A stretch of DNA of 22,086 bases from GCA-002282575 sp964519885 (GCA_964519885.1 CAZFLX010000033.1:1-22086), one strand, 5' to 3'. Shown: positions 1 to 7,376, counted from the stretch's first letter. Numbers and translations are program-made. The notes: a model not told the origin generated them from the sequence alone.

Positions 1-571
1 GCTCATCTGGATCAAAGTAAGCACCAATCTCTTGATAACGCTTTCTACCCCAAATGAAGGATGACTTTGAAAGCTCATGTGATTTCACCTTTTCCATCAA
101 TTGACGTGCAACGTGCCATTGCTCAATAACCGGTGATACTTCGGCATGTACCACTGCCATCAATCCATGCACTGTTTCAATTTCTATGGCAATGGGCAAG
201 GTTTTAAACCTAGCCACTAATTCAAAGTAGTCTTGTGCATCTTGATCAAGTGGCTTGCTCCTATTGCGATCGCGAAGGAATCGAGTGGCCCATTCCATGC
301 CATTGTGATGATCACACTCAAAATCTTCACTGATGTGCATTACTTCATGATTACCGAGCACAGAATAAAACCACGGATCATTAATCAACTTCAACGCCAA
401 TAAGTTATCGATACCACGATCAACCAAATCACCCACACTAAACACCCTATCTCGCATTGAATCGAAGTTCAGTTGTGTCAGAGCGGAATAAAGCTGACGA
501 ATACAGCCATGCAAATCACCAACGACAAAATCTCTGCCGTTGCTATTGATACTAAAGTGATCGATACGCAT
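1..571 (-). CDS. PrpA/PrpB-type serine/threonine protein phosphatase, 3' end outside window
   Basis: Metallophosphoesterase-fold protein phosphatase of the phage-lambda / PrpA-PrpB type, expected to hydrolyse phosphoserine/threonine (or phospho-His) using two metal ions in the cytoplasm. The 190 visible residues carry the three family signatures in order: GDLHG (residues 18-22), GDLVDRG (47-53) and GNHE (73-76), with H75 as the expected general acid. A later HAE fits the further metal-binding His. The ATG at 571 follows a GGAAGAG ribosome site. The frame is open to base 1, so the C-terminus is cut by the window edge. It lies 51 bases downstream of another metallophosphoesterase and is probably the last visible gene of the operon starting at 1662. 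The family assignment is firm; the substrate is unknown. Confidence 0.88.
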   Translation of the reverse strand, partial: MRIDHFSINSNGRDFVVGDLHGCIRQLYSALTQLNFDSMRDRVFSVGDLVDRGIDNLLALKLINDPWFYSVLGNHEVMHISEDFECDHHNGMEWATRFLRDRNRSKPLDQDAQDYFELVARFKTLPIAIEIETVHGLMAVVHAEVSPVIEQWHVARQLMEKVKSHELSKSSFIWGRKRYQEIGAYFDPDE

Positions 572-622
572 AGGGTTCTCTTCCGCTCAGATATTAATTG
601 ACCAAATGAACGCAACCAGCCA

Positions 623-1480
623 TCAACGTCCAGGTGCCTGAGCAGTAAACAGGTTACAGACACCCTGCTCATCAATAATGAGCTGTTGATTGGCGCAATA
701 ACCCGTATATTCACCCAAAAACCCCACAGGATTACTGATAACCCGTGTCTGACCAATAAACATGTCATGCGCTTGGTGATTGTGACCATAGGCCCATACA
801 GAAGCACCACTGGTGGTGATGAAGGCGTCTAAGTTGGTGCTGTAAGCATGGGTTAGTTCATCTTCCAAATAATCTTGATTGTGGATGCACTGCCAAGTCG
901 GCACATGGTGGCTAATGACCACAATCGGTAAACTGCTTTGTTGGGCTAGTTCTTCTTTAAGCCAAGCAACACTCTGTCGGTGCAAGGATTGCGTTAGAGT
1001 TGGGCTAATCGGCTGACGCGTGACATCATCGACAATCAGTCTGTAGTCCGCCATGGCTTGAGCCGTGTGCATGATGAATGGATCATCGAGAAAGTCCGTC
1101 CATAGCGTAGCTCCCAAAATACGCACACCGTTTAATTGAATAGCCTGATTTTCCAGAAGATGGACATTATTCAATGAGGCTAAGTGTGACTGCCAAAGAT
1201 CACGCATTTCGCTCATGGTACGTAAGATACTTTCAGCCACTTCATCATAGTTTTCGTAAGGATCATGGTTATAAAAATCATGATTACCTAACACGACCAC
1301 TATATGTGCAAAGCGTTGCGACATCATTTCAAGCCAAGCCACTGCACGAGACCTTACCCCAAGATCCCCAGTGACCAATAGAATGGTTTGATTATCCTCT
1401 GGCAAGACGGGTAAATATACATCGCTTTGGTTGGCTTTAAGATGTAAATCCGAGATTAAGCGTAAATAGGTTTTACTCAT
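623..1480 (-). CDS. Calcineurin-like metallophosphoesterase
   Basis: A 285-residue calcineurin-like phosphoesterase, full length for the family, with no signal peptide or membrane segment. All dinuclear-metal motifs are present: DLH (11-13), GD (38-39), GNHD (65-68), SHH (190-192) and GHNH (232-235). It should therefore be an active phosphomonoesterase or phosphodiesterase. The substrate cannot be read from sequence, and family members range from nucleotidases to nucleases and protein phosphatases. Its ATG overlaps the TGA of the upstream 61-residue gene in an ATGA arrangement, implying translational coupling. A second, different phosphatase follows 51 bases downstream. Two phosphoesterases of different subfamilies in one operon suggest a shared signalling or nucleotide-processing role (inference). 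Confidence 0.9.
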   Translation of the reverse strand: MSKTYLRLISDLHLKANQSDVYLPVLPEDNQTILLVTGDLGVRSRAVAWLEMMSQRFAHIVVVLGNHDFYNHDPYENYDEVAESILRTMSEMRDLWQSHLASLNNVHLLENQAIQLNGVRILGATLWTDFLDDPFIMHTAQAMADYRLIVDDVTRQPISPTLTQSLHRQSVAWLKEELAQQSSLPIVVISHHVPTWQCIHNQDYLEDELTHAYSTNLDAFITTSGASVWAYGHNHQAHDMFIGQTRVISNPVGFLGEYTGYCANQQLIIDEQGVCNLFTAQAPGR

Positions 1481-1662
1481 AGCAAATTCTCCGCTGAGCG
1501 CTTAACGGGCGTAAAAGTTACCTGCATGACACCTCTCTGGTAAGCATTCAGTGGTTTTAGGCGATAGACTTGTTGTATTCTCGCCGACCAAGACGGGAGG
1601 TTCAGCTGAGCCTCTTTTACTCGGCTGTCTGTCGCACCATTCATGTTCATTTCAGTATTCAT
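1477..1662 (-). CDS. Small hypothetical protein, first gene of the phosphatase operon
   Basis: A 61-residue protein of no recognised family. It is polar at the N-terminus (Asn/Met-rich) and basic in the second half, with no membrane segment. I accept it as real because an AAGGAG ribosome site sits 6 bases before the ATG, a consensus promoter lies just upstream (1689-1717), and its stop codon overlaps the phosphoesterase start by 4 bases (ATGA). It could be a small partner or regulator of the phosphatases, or a leader peptide that couples translation. No function is assigned. Confidence 0.65.
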   Translation of the reverse strand: MNTEMNMNGATDSRVKEAQLNLPSWSARIQQVYRLKPLNAYQRGVMQVTFTPVKRSAENLL

Positions 1663-1688
1663 AACTTTCTCCTTAACTGTTGGATCTC

Positions 1689-1717
1689 ATGATAGGTGAA
1701 GCGGCTTGCCTTGTCAA
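1689..1717 (-). promoter_or_regulatory. Sigma-70 promoter of the phosphatase operon
   Basis: On the minus strand a perfect -35 TTGACA (1712-1717) and a -10 TATCAT (1689-1694) are separated by 17 bases. The predicted start of transcription is about 20 bases before the ATG at 1662. The flank at 1718-1780 is very AT-rich, which could act as an UP element. Confidence 0.8.
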
Positions 1718-1801
1718 TATATGTAATCAAATAAAATAACATATTATTCTATTTTTAATGGCTGCAATGAAATGATGGGTATTTTTCACTGGTTTTTGCG
1801 G

Positions 1802-1849
1802 TTAATCGAGCGCAGGAAGTTGCTTGGATTGATCTAATCGCCAGATAAG
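1802..1849 (-). pseudogene. Remnant of the 3' end of the DUF1173 gene
   Basis: Sixteen codons including the stop closely match the last codons of the intact gene at 3505-4740 (WRLDQSKQ-PALD then stop, with one substitution). Similarity fades after about 1855. There is no start and no upstream body of the gene, so it is a scar. It shows that the DUF1173 gene was once duplicated along with the Rpn gene, and that most of the second copy is gone. Confidence 0.75.
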
Positions 1850-1867
1850 TGGCTGTTTTAATAGTGT

Positions 1868-1944
1868 TTGATCATCTTGTGTTTGGCGAAGATGCCCTCG
1901 CCAACCGATCCAAGACAAAAGATTTCTAATGGAAATTAATCTGT
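1868..1944. repeat. 3'-flanking repeat, copy 1
   Basis: A 77-base stretch just beyond the stop of the broken Rpn copy. It is clearly similar to 2363-2435, which sits just beyond the stop of the intact Rpn gene, but with scattered differences (roughly four bases in five agree by eye). The adjoining coding parts are identical where I compared them, so the flank has diverged much more than the coding sequence. Confidence 0.7.
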
Positions 1945-2362
1945 TTAGTCCTTAAAGACTTCCTCTAACGAACTAGCACTGAGCAGTCTCATGCTATAGC
2001 GCATTAAGTCATCTTCGGCTGCGTTATCAATGACTAACTGGTAACGAGTTAGGTCGGTATTGGGGAATTTCATCGCAAGCATACTTTTCAATAGAGACGA
2101 CTTACCTTGTTGAANNNNNNNNNNNNNNNNNNNNNNNNNNNNNNNNNNNNNNNNNNNNNNNNNNNNNNNNNNNNNNNNNNNNNNNNNNNNNNNNNNNNNN
2201 NNNNNNNNNNNNNNACACCTTGTTGTACACCTTCATTTTTGAAGCCTTCTGCCCATTTATGTACGTTCACTGCTAACATAGACACTTCTCCTGAAGTTAA
2301 GCTTTTCTCATCAATCTGTATTTGAGGGTGGGCCTTATTTAAGAAATAACCCGCCCATTTTG
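1945..2362 (-). pseudogene. Truncated tandem copy of the Rpn nuclease C-terminus, interrupted by an assembly gap
   Basis: This carries only the last ~105 codons of the Rpn-family gene. Bases 1945-2114 match 2436-2605 and 2215-2362 match 2605-2752, essentially identical wherever compared except for the stop codon (TAA here, TGA in the intact gene). The N-terminal PD-(D/E)XK nuclease domain is absent. Upstream of 2362 the sequence changes abruptly to the 3'-flank repeat, so the fragment has no proper start. The 100-N gap falls exactly in the 12-base VQQG-coding repeat, and the two sides of the gap overlap by one base in the alignment to the intact copy. The number of repeat units here is therefore unknown. 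Confidence 0.85.
2115..2214. other. Assembly gap of 100 N
   Basis: Exactly 100 undetermined bases, the usual scaffold placeholder of arbitrary size. It lies within a short tandem repeat inside a larger duplicated block, so both the distance and the join across it are uncertain. Confidence 0.99.
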
Positions 2363-2435
2363 ACCATCTTGTGTGTGGCGAAAATACCCTCGCTAACCGA
2401 TCCAAGAAAAAAGATTCTAATTAGAGTTAAATACT
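2363..2435. repeat. 3'-flanking repeat, copy 2
   Basis: Counterpart of 1868-1944, located between the stop of the intact Rpn gene and the truncated copy. On the minus strand an open frame (alternative start TTG at 2405) runs from this repeat into the Rpn fragment. That chimeric frame is a junction product, not a normal gene. Confidence 0.7.
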
Positions 2436-3392
2436 TCAGTCCTTAAAGACTTCCTCTAACGAACTAGCACTGAGCAGTCTCATGCTATAGCGCATTAAGT
2501 CATCTTCGGCTGCGTTATCAATGACTAACTGGTAACGAGTTAGGTCGGTATTGGGGAATTTCATCGCAAGCATACTTTTCAATAGAGACGACTTACCTTG
2601 TTGAACACCTTGTTGTACACCTTCATTTTTGAAGCCTTCTGCCCATTTATGTACGTTCACTGCTAACATAGACACTTCTCCTGAAGTTAAGCTTTTCTCA
2701 TCAATCTGTATTTGAGGGTGGGCCTTATTTAAGAAATAACCCGCCCATTTTGCTAGGGCTCTATCCATACGCTCTTTTGCTGGATGCTGAGCAATGGCAC
2801 CAGCTAAATGAGATAACACATGCCGAACCTGATGGTGGTCAGTGGCATTTTCCATCGCAAATACGCTGGCAACAATATTATTCGTACCCAGTAACTCATG
2901 CTCATCATAAGCGCCTTCATCGAGCAATAAATAACGTAAACTGGGCTGATAAGGCTTTAACACACTCGGACAGTCAATCAGTTGATGAATGTCCGTAGCA
3001 ACCTTCCAGCGTTCCTCGCCATTGTAAAGCACGATAGGAATAACAGGGGGTAAATGTTTCGGGTTAGCTTCTTTGGTTTTGACCAAGGCATCATAAAGTG
3101 AAGCCACATACTGCATCATACGAATCGGCATGGTTTCATCAACGCTAGACTGAAATTCTAACAGCAAATACAAATAAACGAATTGTTCACCCATCTGTAC
3201 ACGCCAAACCGCATCATCTTCTTTATGCTTCATGGCTGGGGTGATATAGCTACCCGAAACCATTGACAGAGTAGTAAAGTCCAACATGGCACACAGCTCA
3301 GTCGGTAAAAAACCTTCCACCAACTCCTGAACTAACTCAGCGTGCGAGAAAAGGTATTTATAACCTGTATCGTGGATACGAAATTCACTCAT
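2436..3392 (-). CDS. Rpn-family recombination-promoting nuclease / YhgA-like putative transposase
   Basis: A 318-residue protein of the Rpn (YhgA-like, formerly 'transposase_31') family: DNA endonucleases with a PD-(D/E)XK fold that stimulate RecA-independent recombination and have more recently been linked to phage defence. Family features visible are the N-terminal HDTGYKYLFS (7-16) and ELVEGFLP (23-30), D60 in the EDDAVWRV segment, the LLLEFQS core (77-83, E79-x-Q81) followed by D85 and RMMQY, and a C-terminal VQQGVQQG repeat (about 259-266). Length is normal for the family. The start at 3392 has an AGG ribosome site and a TATAAT box 28 bases upstream. Its C-terminal third is tandemly duplicated downstream. 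Confidence 0.88.
   Translation of the reverse strand: MSEFRIHDTGYKYLFSHAELVQELVEGFLPTELCAMLDFTTLSMVSGSYITPAMKHKEDDAVWRVQMGEQFVYLYLLLEFQSSVDETMPIRMMQYVASLYDALVKTKEANPKHLPPVIPIVLYNGEERWKVATDIHQLIDCPSVLKPYQPSLRYLLLDEGAYDEHELLGTNNIVASVFAMENATDHHQVRHVLSHLAGAIAQHPAKERMDRALAKWAGYFLNKAHPQIQIDEKSLTSGEVSMLAVNVHKWAEGFKNEGVQQGVQQGKSSLLKSMLAMKFPNTDLTRYQLVIDNAAEDDLMRYSMRLLSASSLEEVFKD
2595..2618 (-). repeat. 12-base tandem repeat coding VQQG
   Basis: Two back-to-back 12-base units (2595-2606 and 2607-2618), differing at one base, encode VQQG twice. Short in-frame C-terminal repeats of this kind are characteristic of Rpn proteins and are known to vary in copy number. The same repeat is where the assembly breaks in the duplicated copy. 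Confidence 0.8.
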
Positions 3393-3419
3393 GCCAGCAA
3401 CCTAAAAACTAATGTGAGT

Positions 3420-3425
3420 ATTATA
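3420..3425 (-). promoter_or_regulatory. -10 box of the Rpn gene
   Basis: Perfect TATAAT on the minus strand, 28 bases before the Rpn ATG. A TTGACT lies upstream with a spacing of 20 bases, which is longer than ideal. The -10 is convincing; the -35 is not. Confidence 0.5.
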
Positions 3426-3504
3426 ACCGATCACACTTAGGGCTGAGTCAAGCAAGACTGAGCACTGTCGATTGTCTATTATCTTTAACTTGATAATTTA
3501 TTGG

Positions 3505-4740
3505 TTAATCGAGCGCTGGAGGTTGCTTGGATTGATCTAATCGCCAGACAACTAAGCTGTCTTTTCGCTGGGCAAGCTGTTTTTCACGCTCGCTCTCACC
3601 ATGAGCAATCATGGCTGAGATGCGATTACCTTTATCGCCGTGAATCCAAAAATTGGGCATCATGCCTTCATCCTCGGTGGCGAGTACTTTGGTGTAATCG
3701 ACTTTGGCATCGATGAGCTGTTGCATCCATTGCGCTTCAGCTAAGGTAAGCGCTGGCACATAGTTTTTGAGTACCGGCAATAAGGCGGCTTGGTAGGCAA
3801 GTAATACTTGTTTAGAGGTTCCATCTAAGCTAATTTGACTACGTCCCACCAAAAACAAACCAATCAGCTTAATGGCGGGTGATTCATCCTGTTGTTGCCA
3901 CCAGTCTATGGTTTGATGACGATCGGTGAGGATTTGTTTTACCGCACGTTCAGATAAGGTTAAGCGCATGGGTACATCATCGAATGCCAGTTGTGGCCAT
4001 TCACCGATTTTCTTCTCACCACCGATAATATTGGGCATATCGGCCTTATCTAGGCGAATGGGGGCTAACAATAAGCCTAAGGGCCCAGGTGAGGGTTGAA
4101 GGGTTAAACTATCGTACCATTGCCAAAAAGCCGTATCGCGTTCGGGCTTTTGGTGGCTTTCATAATGTTTAGGTACATAGAGTCTGCTCGCTAAGGGAAT
4201 ATCGTTAATACTAGCTTGACTGGCTGTTTTTTGTAAAAAGTAGCCTACCCGATTCCAGTTTCGTTTATGTTCGGCAAAGAAACGATGATTACCCGATAGT
4301 CGCCACAAACGCTGCATCACAGCCGACAGATTCATGTGTTGTTCGCTTGCGGGCGCTTCATCACGCTTGGGCGCAATGCCCATGCTGGCTAACAGCGCGT
4401 TAGCAGCGTTGAGTTCTAATGAAAATTTGGCATGAATGTTTTGCAAGGGCGGCGGTGTATCTTCGTCGGCTTGGTCGTGGAAGGGACACCAAGCGGCATG
4501 GGCGGAACCCGTGTTTGGCATTCTAGACAGATGCAATTTGCCATGACGATGACTGACGTAAAGCTCGGGAGCCAAACTGGGATCGTCCCCTTTTCGGCTT
4601 TTGCATAAGCAGTGTACCCGCTCCTCTTGATCGAATACTGCTTGTAACTGGTCTTGCTCAACTTTTTCGTGCGCTTGCAACCAATCGAGCGAATAACGCT
4701 TACCATTGGGAAAGTAAAGCCAAGGGGATTTATCGGTCAT
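3505..4740 (-). CDS. DUF1173-family protein
   Basis: A 411-residue protein that I assign to DUF1173, a family of unknown function common on integrative conjugative elements and plasmids of proteobacteria. The diagnostic N-terminal zinc-ribbon-like stretch is present: CLC (44-46), then a tyrosine-containing strand, RMPNTG (73-78) and C85-P-F-H88. The rest is a mixed alpha/beta region with a conserved-looking WQWYDSL and a C-terminal WIHGDKG-type motif. Length is typical. The ATG at 4740 follows AGGA. The gene starts only 7 bases after the GNAT toxin stop, so it is probably expressed from the toxin-antitoxin promoter. Its last codons survive as a copy at 1802-1849. Function unknown; family call moderately strong. 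Confidence 0.72.
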   Translation of the reverse strand: MTDKSPWLYFPNGKRYSLDWLQAHEKVEQDQLQAVFDQEERVHCLCKSRKGDDPSLAPELYVSHRHGKLHLSRMPNTGSAHAAWCPFHDQADEDTPPPLQNIHAKFSLELNAANALLASMGIAPKRDEAPASEQHMNLSAVMQRLWRLSGNHRFFAEHKRNWNRVGYFLQKTASQASINDIPLASRLYVPKHYESHQKPERDTAFWQWYDSLTLQPSPGPLGLLLAPIRLDKADMPNIIGGEKKIGEWPQLAFDDVPMRLTLSERAVKQILTDRHQTIDWWQQQDESPAIKLIGLFLVGRSQISLDGTSKQVLLAYQAALLPVLKNYVPALTLAEAQWMQQLIDAKVDYTKVLATEDEGMMPNFWIHGDKGNRISAMIAHGESEREKQLAQRKDSLVVWRLDQSKQPPALD

Positions 4741-4747
4741 AACATTC

Positions 4748-5254
4748 CTAGACGTGAAAAGCGGTGAGGTTGGCTCTGATGTCAGCGATGGTCATGAACA
4801 ATTTATTGGCTTCGTCTGCAAAAGATTTAAAGCCAAAGCGTTCATAAAAACCAGCAACCCCATCTTTCGCATCCACCAACACTAACGGAAATCCAACGGT
4901 TTCACTGGCATCGAGTAATCGATGTAAGGCGTCAATTAACAACCACTCACCATAACCTTGTTTAGCAAATTGCTTATCAACCGCTAAACGGGCAATTAAA
5001 CCCGCTGAACGGGCATTACGATGCTTCTTTTGTAAACTTTCAGGTAAAGCGCTCAGGTTGAGCGTACTCATAGTTAAGGTATAAAAGCCGATAATCTCAC
5101 GATCATCCAACGCATTCGTCAACACATAAGTACGCGCACTGTCTTTACTCGATTGTTGGTTAGCCATCATTAACAAATAATGGTTTAATGCCTCTACCCC
5201 ACAATCAAAGGCTTCTCTATTATGGCGTGACTTATCCAGCTTAACACTAATCAT
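4748..5254 (-). CDS. GNAT-type toxin of a TacAT-like toxin-antitoxin system
   Basis: A 168-residue GNAT acetyltransferase of the type II toxin group (TacT/AtaT/KacT-like), which acetylates the aminoacyl group of charged tRNAs and so blocks translation. It has the acetyl-CoA loop KQGYGE (98-103) after the strand ARLAVDKQF, and a late FYERFGF motif (136-142) in which Y137 matches the catalytic tyrosine of the family. N-terminal DCGVEALNHYL is the typical toxin opening. Its ATG overlaps the antitoxin stop by 4 bases (ATGA). Nothing in the sequence suggests inactivation. Which tRNA it targets cannot be told. Confidence 0.92.
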   Translation of the reverse strand: MISVKLDKSRHNREAFDCGVEALNHYLLMMANQQSSKDSARTYVLTNALDDREIIGFYTLTMSTLNLSALPESLQKKHRNARSAGLIARLAVDKQFAKQGYGEWLLIDALHRLLDASETVGFPLVLVDAKDGVAGFYERFGFKSFADEANKLFMTIADIRANLTAFHV

Positions 5255-5529
5255 GCGTTGTTTAGCTGATGGTAACGTTTAGCCGCCTTTTGTAAGCGAT
5301 CATGGGTTTGTGCTGGGGCATCCAGTGCATTCACCAAGGCCTGTGCGTCACGAAGCGATAAGGATAATGTCTTTTCTTGTAACAAAATCAATTTCGCTTT
5401 TTCAATCGCCGCATTGAGTACAAAGGCATTCATGCTGGTCATGCCCATCACTGCCGCAGCCTGTGATAATAGCTGTTGAGTTTCTGAATCAACACGAGCG
5501 GTAATTCTGGGTAATGTCGCAGTAGCCAC
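5251..5529 (-). CDS. DUF1778 ribbon-helix-helix antitoxin
   Basis: A 92-residue DUF1778 (TacA-like) antitoxin. The N-terminal ribbon-helix-helix (ITARVDSETQQLLSQAA and helix to about residue 45) binds operator DNA, and the C-terminal tail wraps around and inhibits the GNAT toxin. The start is GTG at 5529, preceded by AAGGAGG; no ATG gives the right spacing. It is the first gene of the operon, directly behind a strong promoter with a palindrome at the transcription start, which fits the autoregulation known for this family. Confidence 0.92.
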   Translation of the reverse strand: MATATLPRITARVDSETQQLLSQAAAVMGMTSMNAFVLNAAIEKAKLILLQEKTLSLSLRDAQALVNALDAPAQTHDRLQKAAKRYHQLNNA

Positions 5530-5544
5530 AATGCCTCCTTAAAT

Positions 5545-5559
5545 GTGCCAAAATGGCAC
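5545..5559. promoter_or_regulatory. Palindromic operator of the toxin-antitoxin operon
   Basis: Perfect inverted repeat GTGCCA-AAA-TGGCAC, between the -10 box (5570-5575) and the ribosome site of the antitoxin. It is placed at about +1 to +20 of the predicted transcript. Its position and symmetry fit a ribbon-helix-helix repressor binding site; binding is inferred. Confidence 0.65.
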
Positions 5560-5569
5560 GTCTATAAAA

Positions 5570-5598
5570 ATTATCAACGCAAAAAGAATGCCTGTCAA
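5570..5598 (-). promoter_or_regulatory. Sigma-70 promoter of the toxin-antitoxin operon
   Basis: Minus-strand TTGACA (5593-5598) and GATAAT (5570-5575), separated by 17 bases. The transcript would begin near 5563, immediately before the palindrome. Confidence 0.8.
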
Positions 5599-5647
5599 GC
5601 GTTGGGACTAGCAATCGACTCTTAGACAAAGCCGCACAGTTATTTTA

Positions 5648-6208
5648 CTAACAATCATATTTGATTTTATTGCCATCGACCAATTGAATCAGCTTCTGGC
5701 GAATCATTTGCTTAATCAGTGCATCCGCTTGTTCATGAGAGCAATGCAGTTGCGCGGTGATATGGTTGTTTAGCGTCTTCAATTTTCGCGGGCGGTTTTT
5801 AGGCTTGAGCTTGGCTAACAATGCTAGGGTATCAACTGTCTTAACAGGCACAGTTGACATGGCGGCTGTATTGGATGTGGGGTTAGTAGCTGTTGGTTGA
5901 TTTACTTTGGCATCAGTGGTGAATGTAGCCGATGACTCCAGGGAGGATTTGTGCTTTTTTACATCCATCGGACAGGTTATTCGACCCTGTTGGCTGAGCA
6001 AAATACGAAGTTTTTCTTTTAAGGCTAAATTGCCTAGGTACTGATTCATCAGCTTACAGCAAGCCACAATGTTCTCGTCAACATCTTTGCCGCCATTGGA
6101 CTGGGCATGCAAATGCTCAATGCTGGCAATTTCGCGCGTTAAGGTCTTTTGGCAAAAGAAACACTTACCAGCCTGAACGTAAAGGAGCTTTTCTAAAGTT
6201 GGCGACAT
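5648..6208 (-). CDS. HNH endonuclease with C-terminal winged-helix-like region
   Basis: A 186-residue protein. Residues 1-60 form an HNH/McrA-type nuclease: C16-x2-C19 and C50-C51 as likely zinc ligands, IEHLHAQSNGGKD (30-42) with H32 as the metal/water-activating residue, N46 and N55. Residues 65-130 are a low-complexity Thr/Ser/Ala/Pro linker. The last ~55 residues look like a small helix-turn-helix (basic, ending in a hydrophobic hairpin). The ATG at 6208 follows AGGAGA. It lies 41 bases after the ATPase gene on the same strand, so the two probably form an ATPase-nuclease pair. It resembles PtuB-like HNH partners in general plan, but the ATPase is not PtuA-like. DNA cleavage is expected; the target is unknown. 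Confidence 0.8.
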   Translation of the reverse strand: MSPTLEKLLYVQAGKCFFCQKTLTREIASIEHLHAQSNGGKDVDENIVACCKLMNQYLGNLALKEKLRILLSQQGRITCPMDVKKHKSSLESSATFTTDAKVNQPTATNPTSNTAAMSTVPVKTVDTLALLAKLKPKNRPRKLKTLNNHITAQLHCSHEQADALIKQMIRQKLIQLVDGNKIKYDC

Positions 6209-6249
6209 ATTTTTGCAATCTCCTGTTAAGCTTCGATCATCACTAACGC

Positions 6250-7350
6250 TTACATACTCGCGTTAGCCGCTAACCGTTTCACCCACAATTCGAGTGTTCG
6301 ATCTGGAATAAAGTAGACATCTTCGGTGCGGTCAATAATTTCACGCACGAAAAGCTGTTTAATCGCTAATTGCATGGCAGATTTACTAATAGCTTCCTGC
6401 TTTAATATTTCTGCCGTATAAAAACCCTGTTGGTACTTGGCAACAATTTTGATGGCAATCTTTTGTGCATTGTTAAACCCATCGTAAATCAGCCTAAACG
6501 TCGCCTCTTTCTCATTGATGATTTCATTTAACACATCGTCAACGACATTGGCAGTGATTGGGTTCTTTCTGTGCTGGACATAGAGCAAATGAAAAATATT
6601 TTGCATCAGCTTGGTTTCATTGTCGGCAAGGGTGCAGAGGTGATGCAAGGTTTCATCGTCGATGGTGAGGTATTGCGTCACATAGTCTTTAATGGCATCG
6701 AAAGCGAGCGGTTGCAATTCGTGATGGGTTGCCATTTCATACAAAGGGGCGTGGTAGCCAAACATCGAGGTTAGGATATGTCGTTTAGAGCCAGCGAAAA
6801 TGAATGACACCTTGTCGTTACGCTCTTGAATATACTTGCGCAAGTAAGCATCCATTCTAATATCTTTAACCGCATCCACTTGCTGAAACTCATCGAGTGC
6901 AATGAGCACACGTTTTTGCTCCGACAGTGCATCTATGGCAGCAAAAAACTCGCTCATTTGTCCATCGAAATCTAAGGCAGCAATGGTTGGCTTGAGTGCA
7001 TATTTTCCTGAATTAGGGTCAATGGTCATTTCGACTTTTAGGCGTTTTGCCACAGCCGTCATCCAACTTAACCACGACTTCTTGACACCAAAAGAAGACA
7101 ATGACTTGAGCAAGATACGAGAAAAGTCTTCTTTGCGCGTGATGTCGTAAACGTCGCAATACAAGCAAACATCCTCTGTGCGCTGCTCGAACACTTTTTT
7201 GATTAAGGAGCTTTTACCCAGCCGACGTTTGGAAAACAACAACAGGTTATTACCCGAATCCATGACCCGATTGAGCTTGTCTATCTCGCGCTGCCGACCA
7301 ATAAAGGTTTTGCCGAGCGATAACTTGTCGTAAGGAAAAGGCGATTGCAT
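6250..7350 (-). CDS. P-loop ATPase of the archaeal-ATPase / Orc-Cdc6-like STAND group
   Basis: A 366-residue ATPase. GKTFIGRQREIDKL (13-26) is the usual box before the P-loop. The Walker A is SKRRLGKSS (40-48), the RRxGKT/S variant typical of this group. The Walker B is LIALDEFQQ (149-157), followed by a sensor-like FIFAGSKRH. The last ~80 residues form a winged-helix domain (GFYTAEILKQEAISKSAMQLAIKQL and after), as in MNS/Orc-type ATPases. It precedes the HNH gene by 41 bases and has its own extended -10 promoter. I infer a sensor/switch ATPase that controls the HNH nuclease; the trigger is unknown. No frameshift or missing catalytic residue is apparent. Confidence 0.78.
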   Translation of the reverse strand: MQSPFPYDKLSLGKTFIGRQREIDKLNRVMDSGNNLLLFSKRRLGKSSLIKKVFEQRTEDVCLYCDVYDITRKEDFSRILLKSLSSFGVKKSWLSWMTAVAKRLKVEMTIDPNSGKYALKPTIAALDFDGQMSEFFAAIDALSEQKRVLIALDEFQQVDAVKDIRMDAYLRKYIQERNDKVSFIFAGSKRHILTSMFGYHAPLYEMATHHELQPLAFDAIKDYVTQYLTIDDETLHHLCTLADNETKLMQNIFHLLYVQHRKNPITANVVDDVLNEIINEKEATFRLIYDGFNNAQKIAIKIVAKYQQGFYTAEILKQEAISKSAMQLAIKQLFVREIIDRTEDVYFIPDRTLELWVKRLAANASM

Positions 7351-7376
7351 GACTTAATCTGCTCCAACTTAGTATA

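Noticed and set aside
2088..2405. 105-residue frame spanning the N gap
   Set aside because: The frame is created by the junction of the 3'-flank repeat with a truncated Rpn copy and runs through 100 N of unknown sequence. Annotated as a pseudogene instead.
5648..7350. Septu (PtuAB) label for the ATPase-HNH pair
   Set aside because: The ATPase is of the archaeal-ATPase/Orc-like type with an RRLGKS P-loop and winged helix, not an ABC/SMC-like PtuA.
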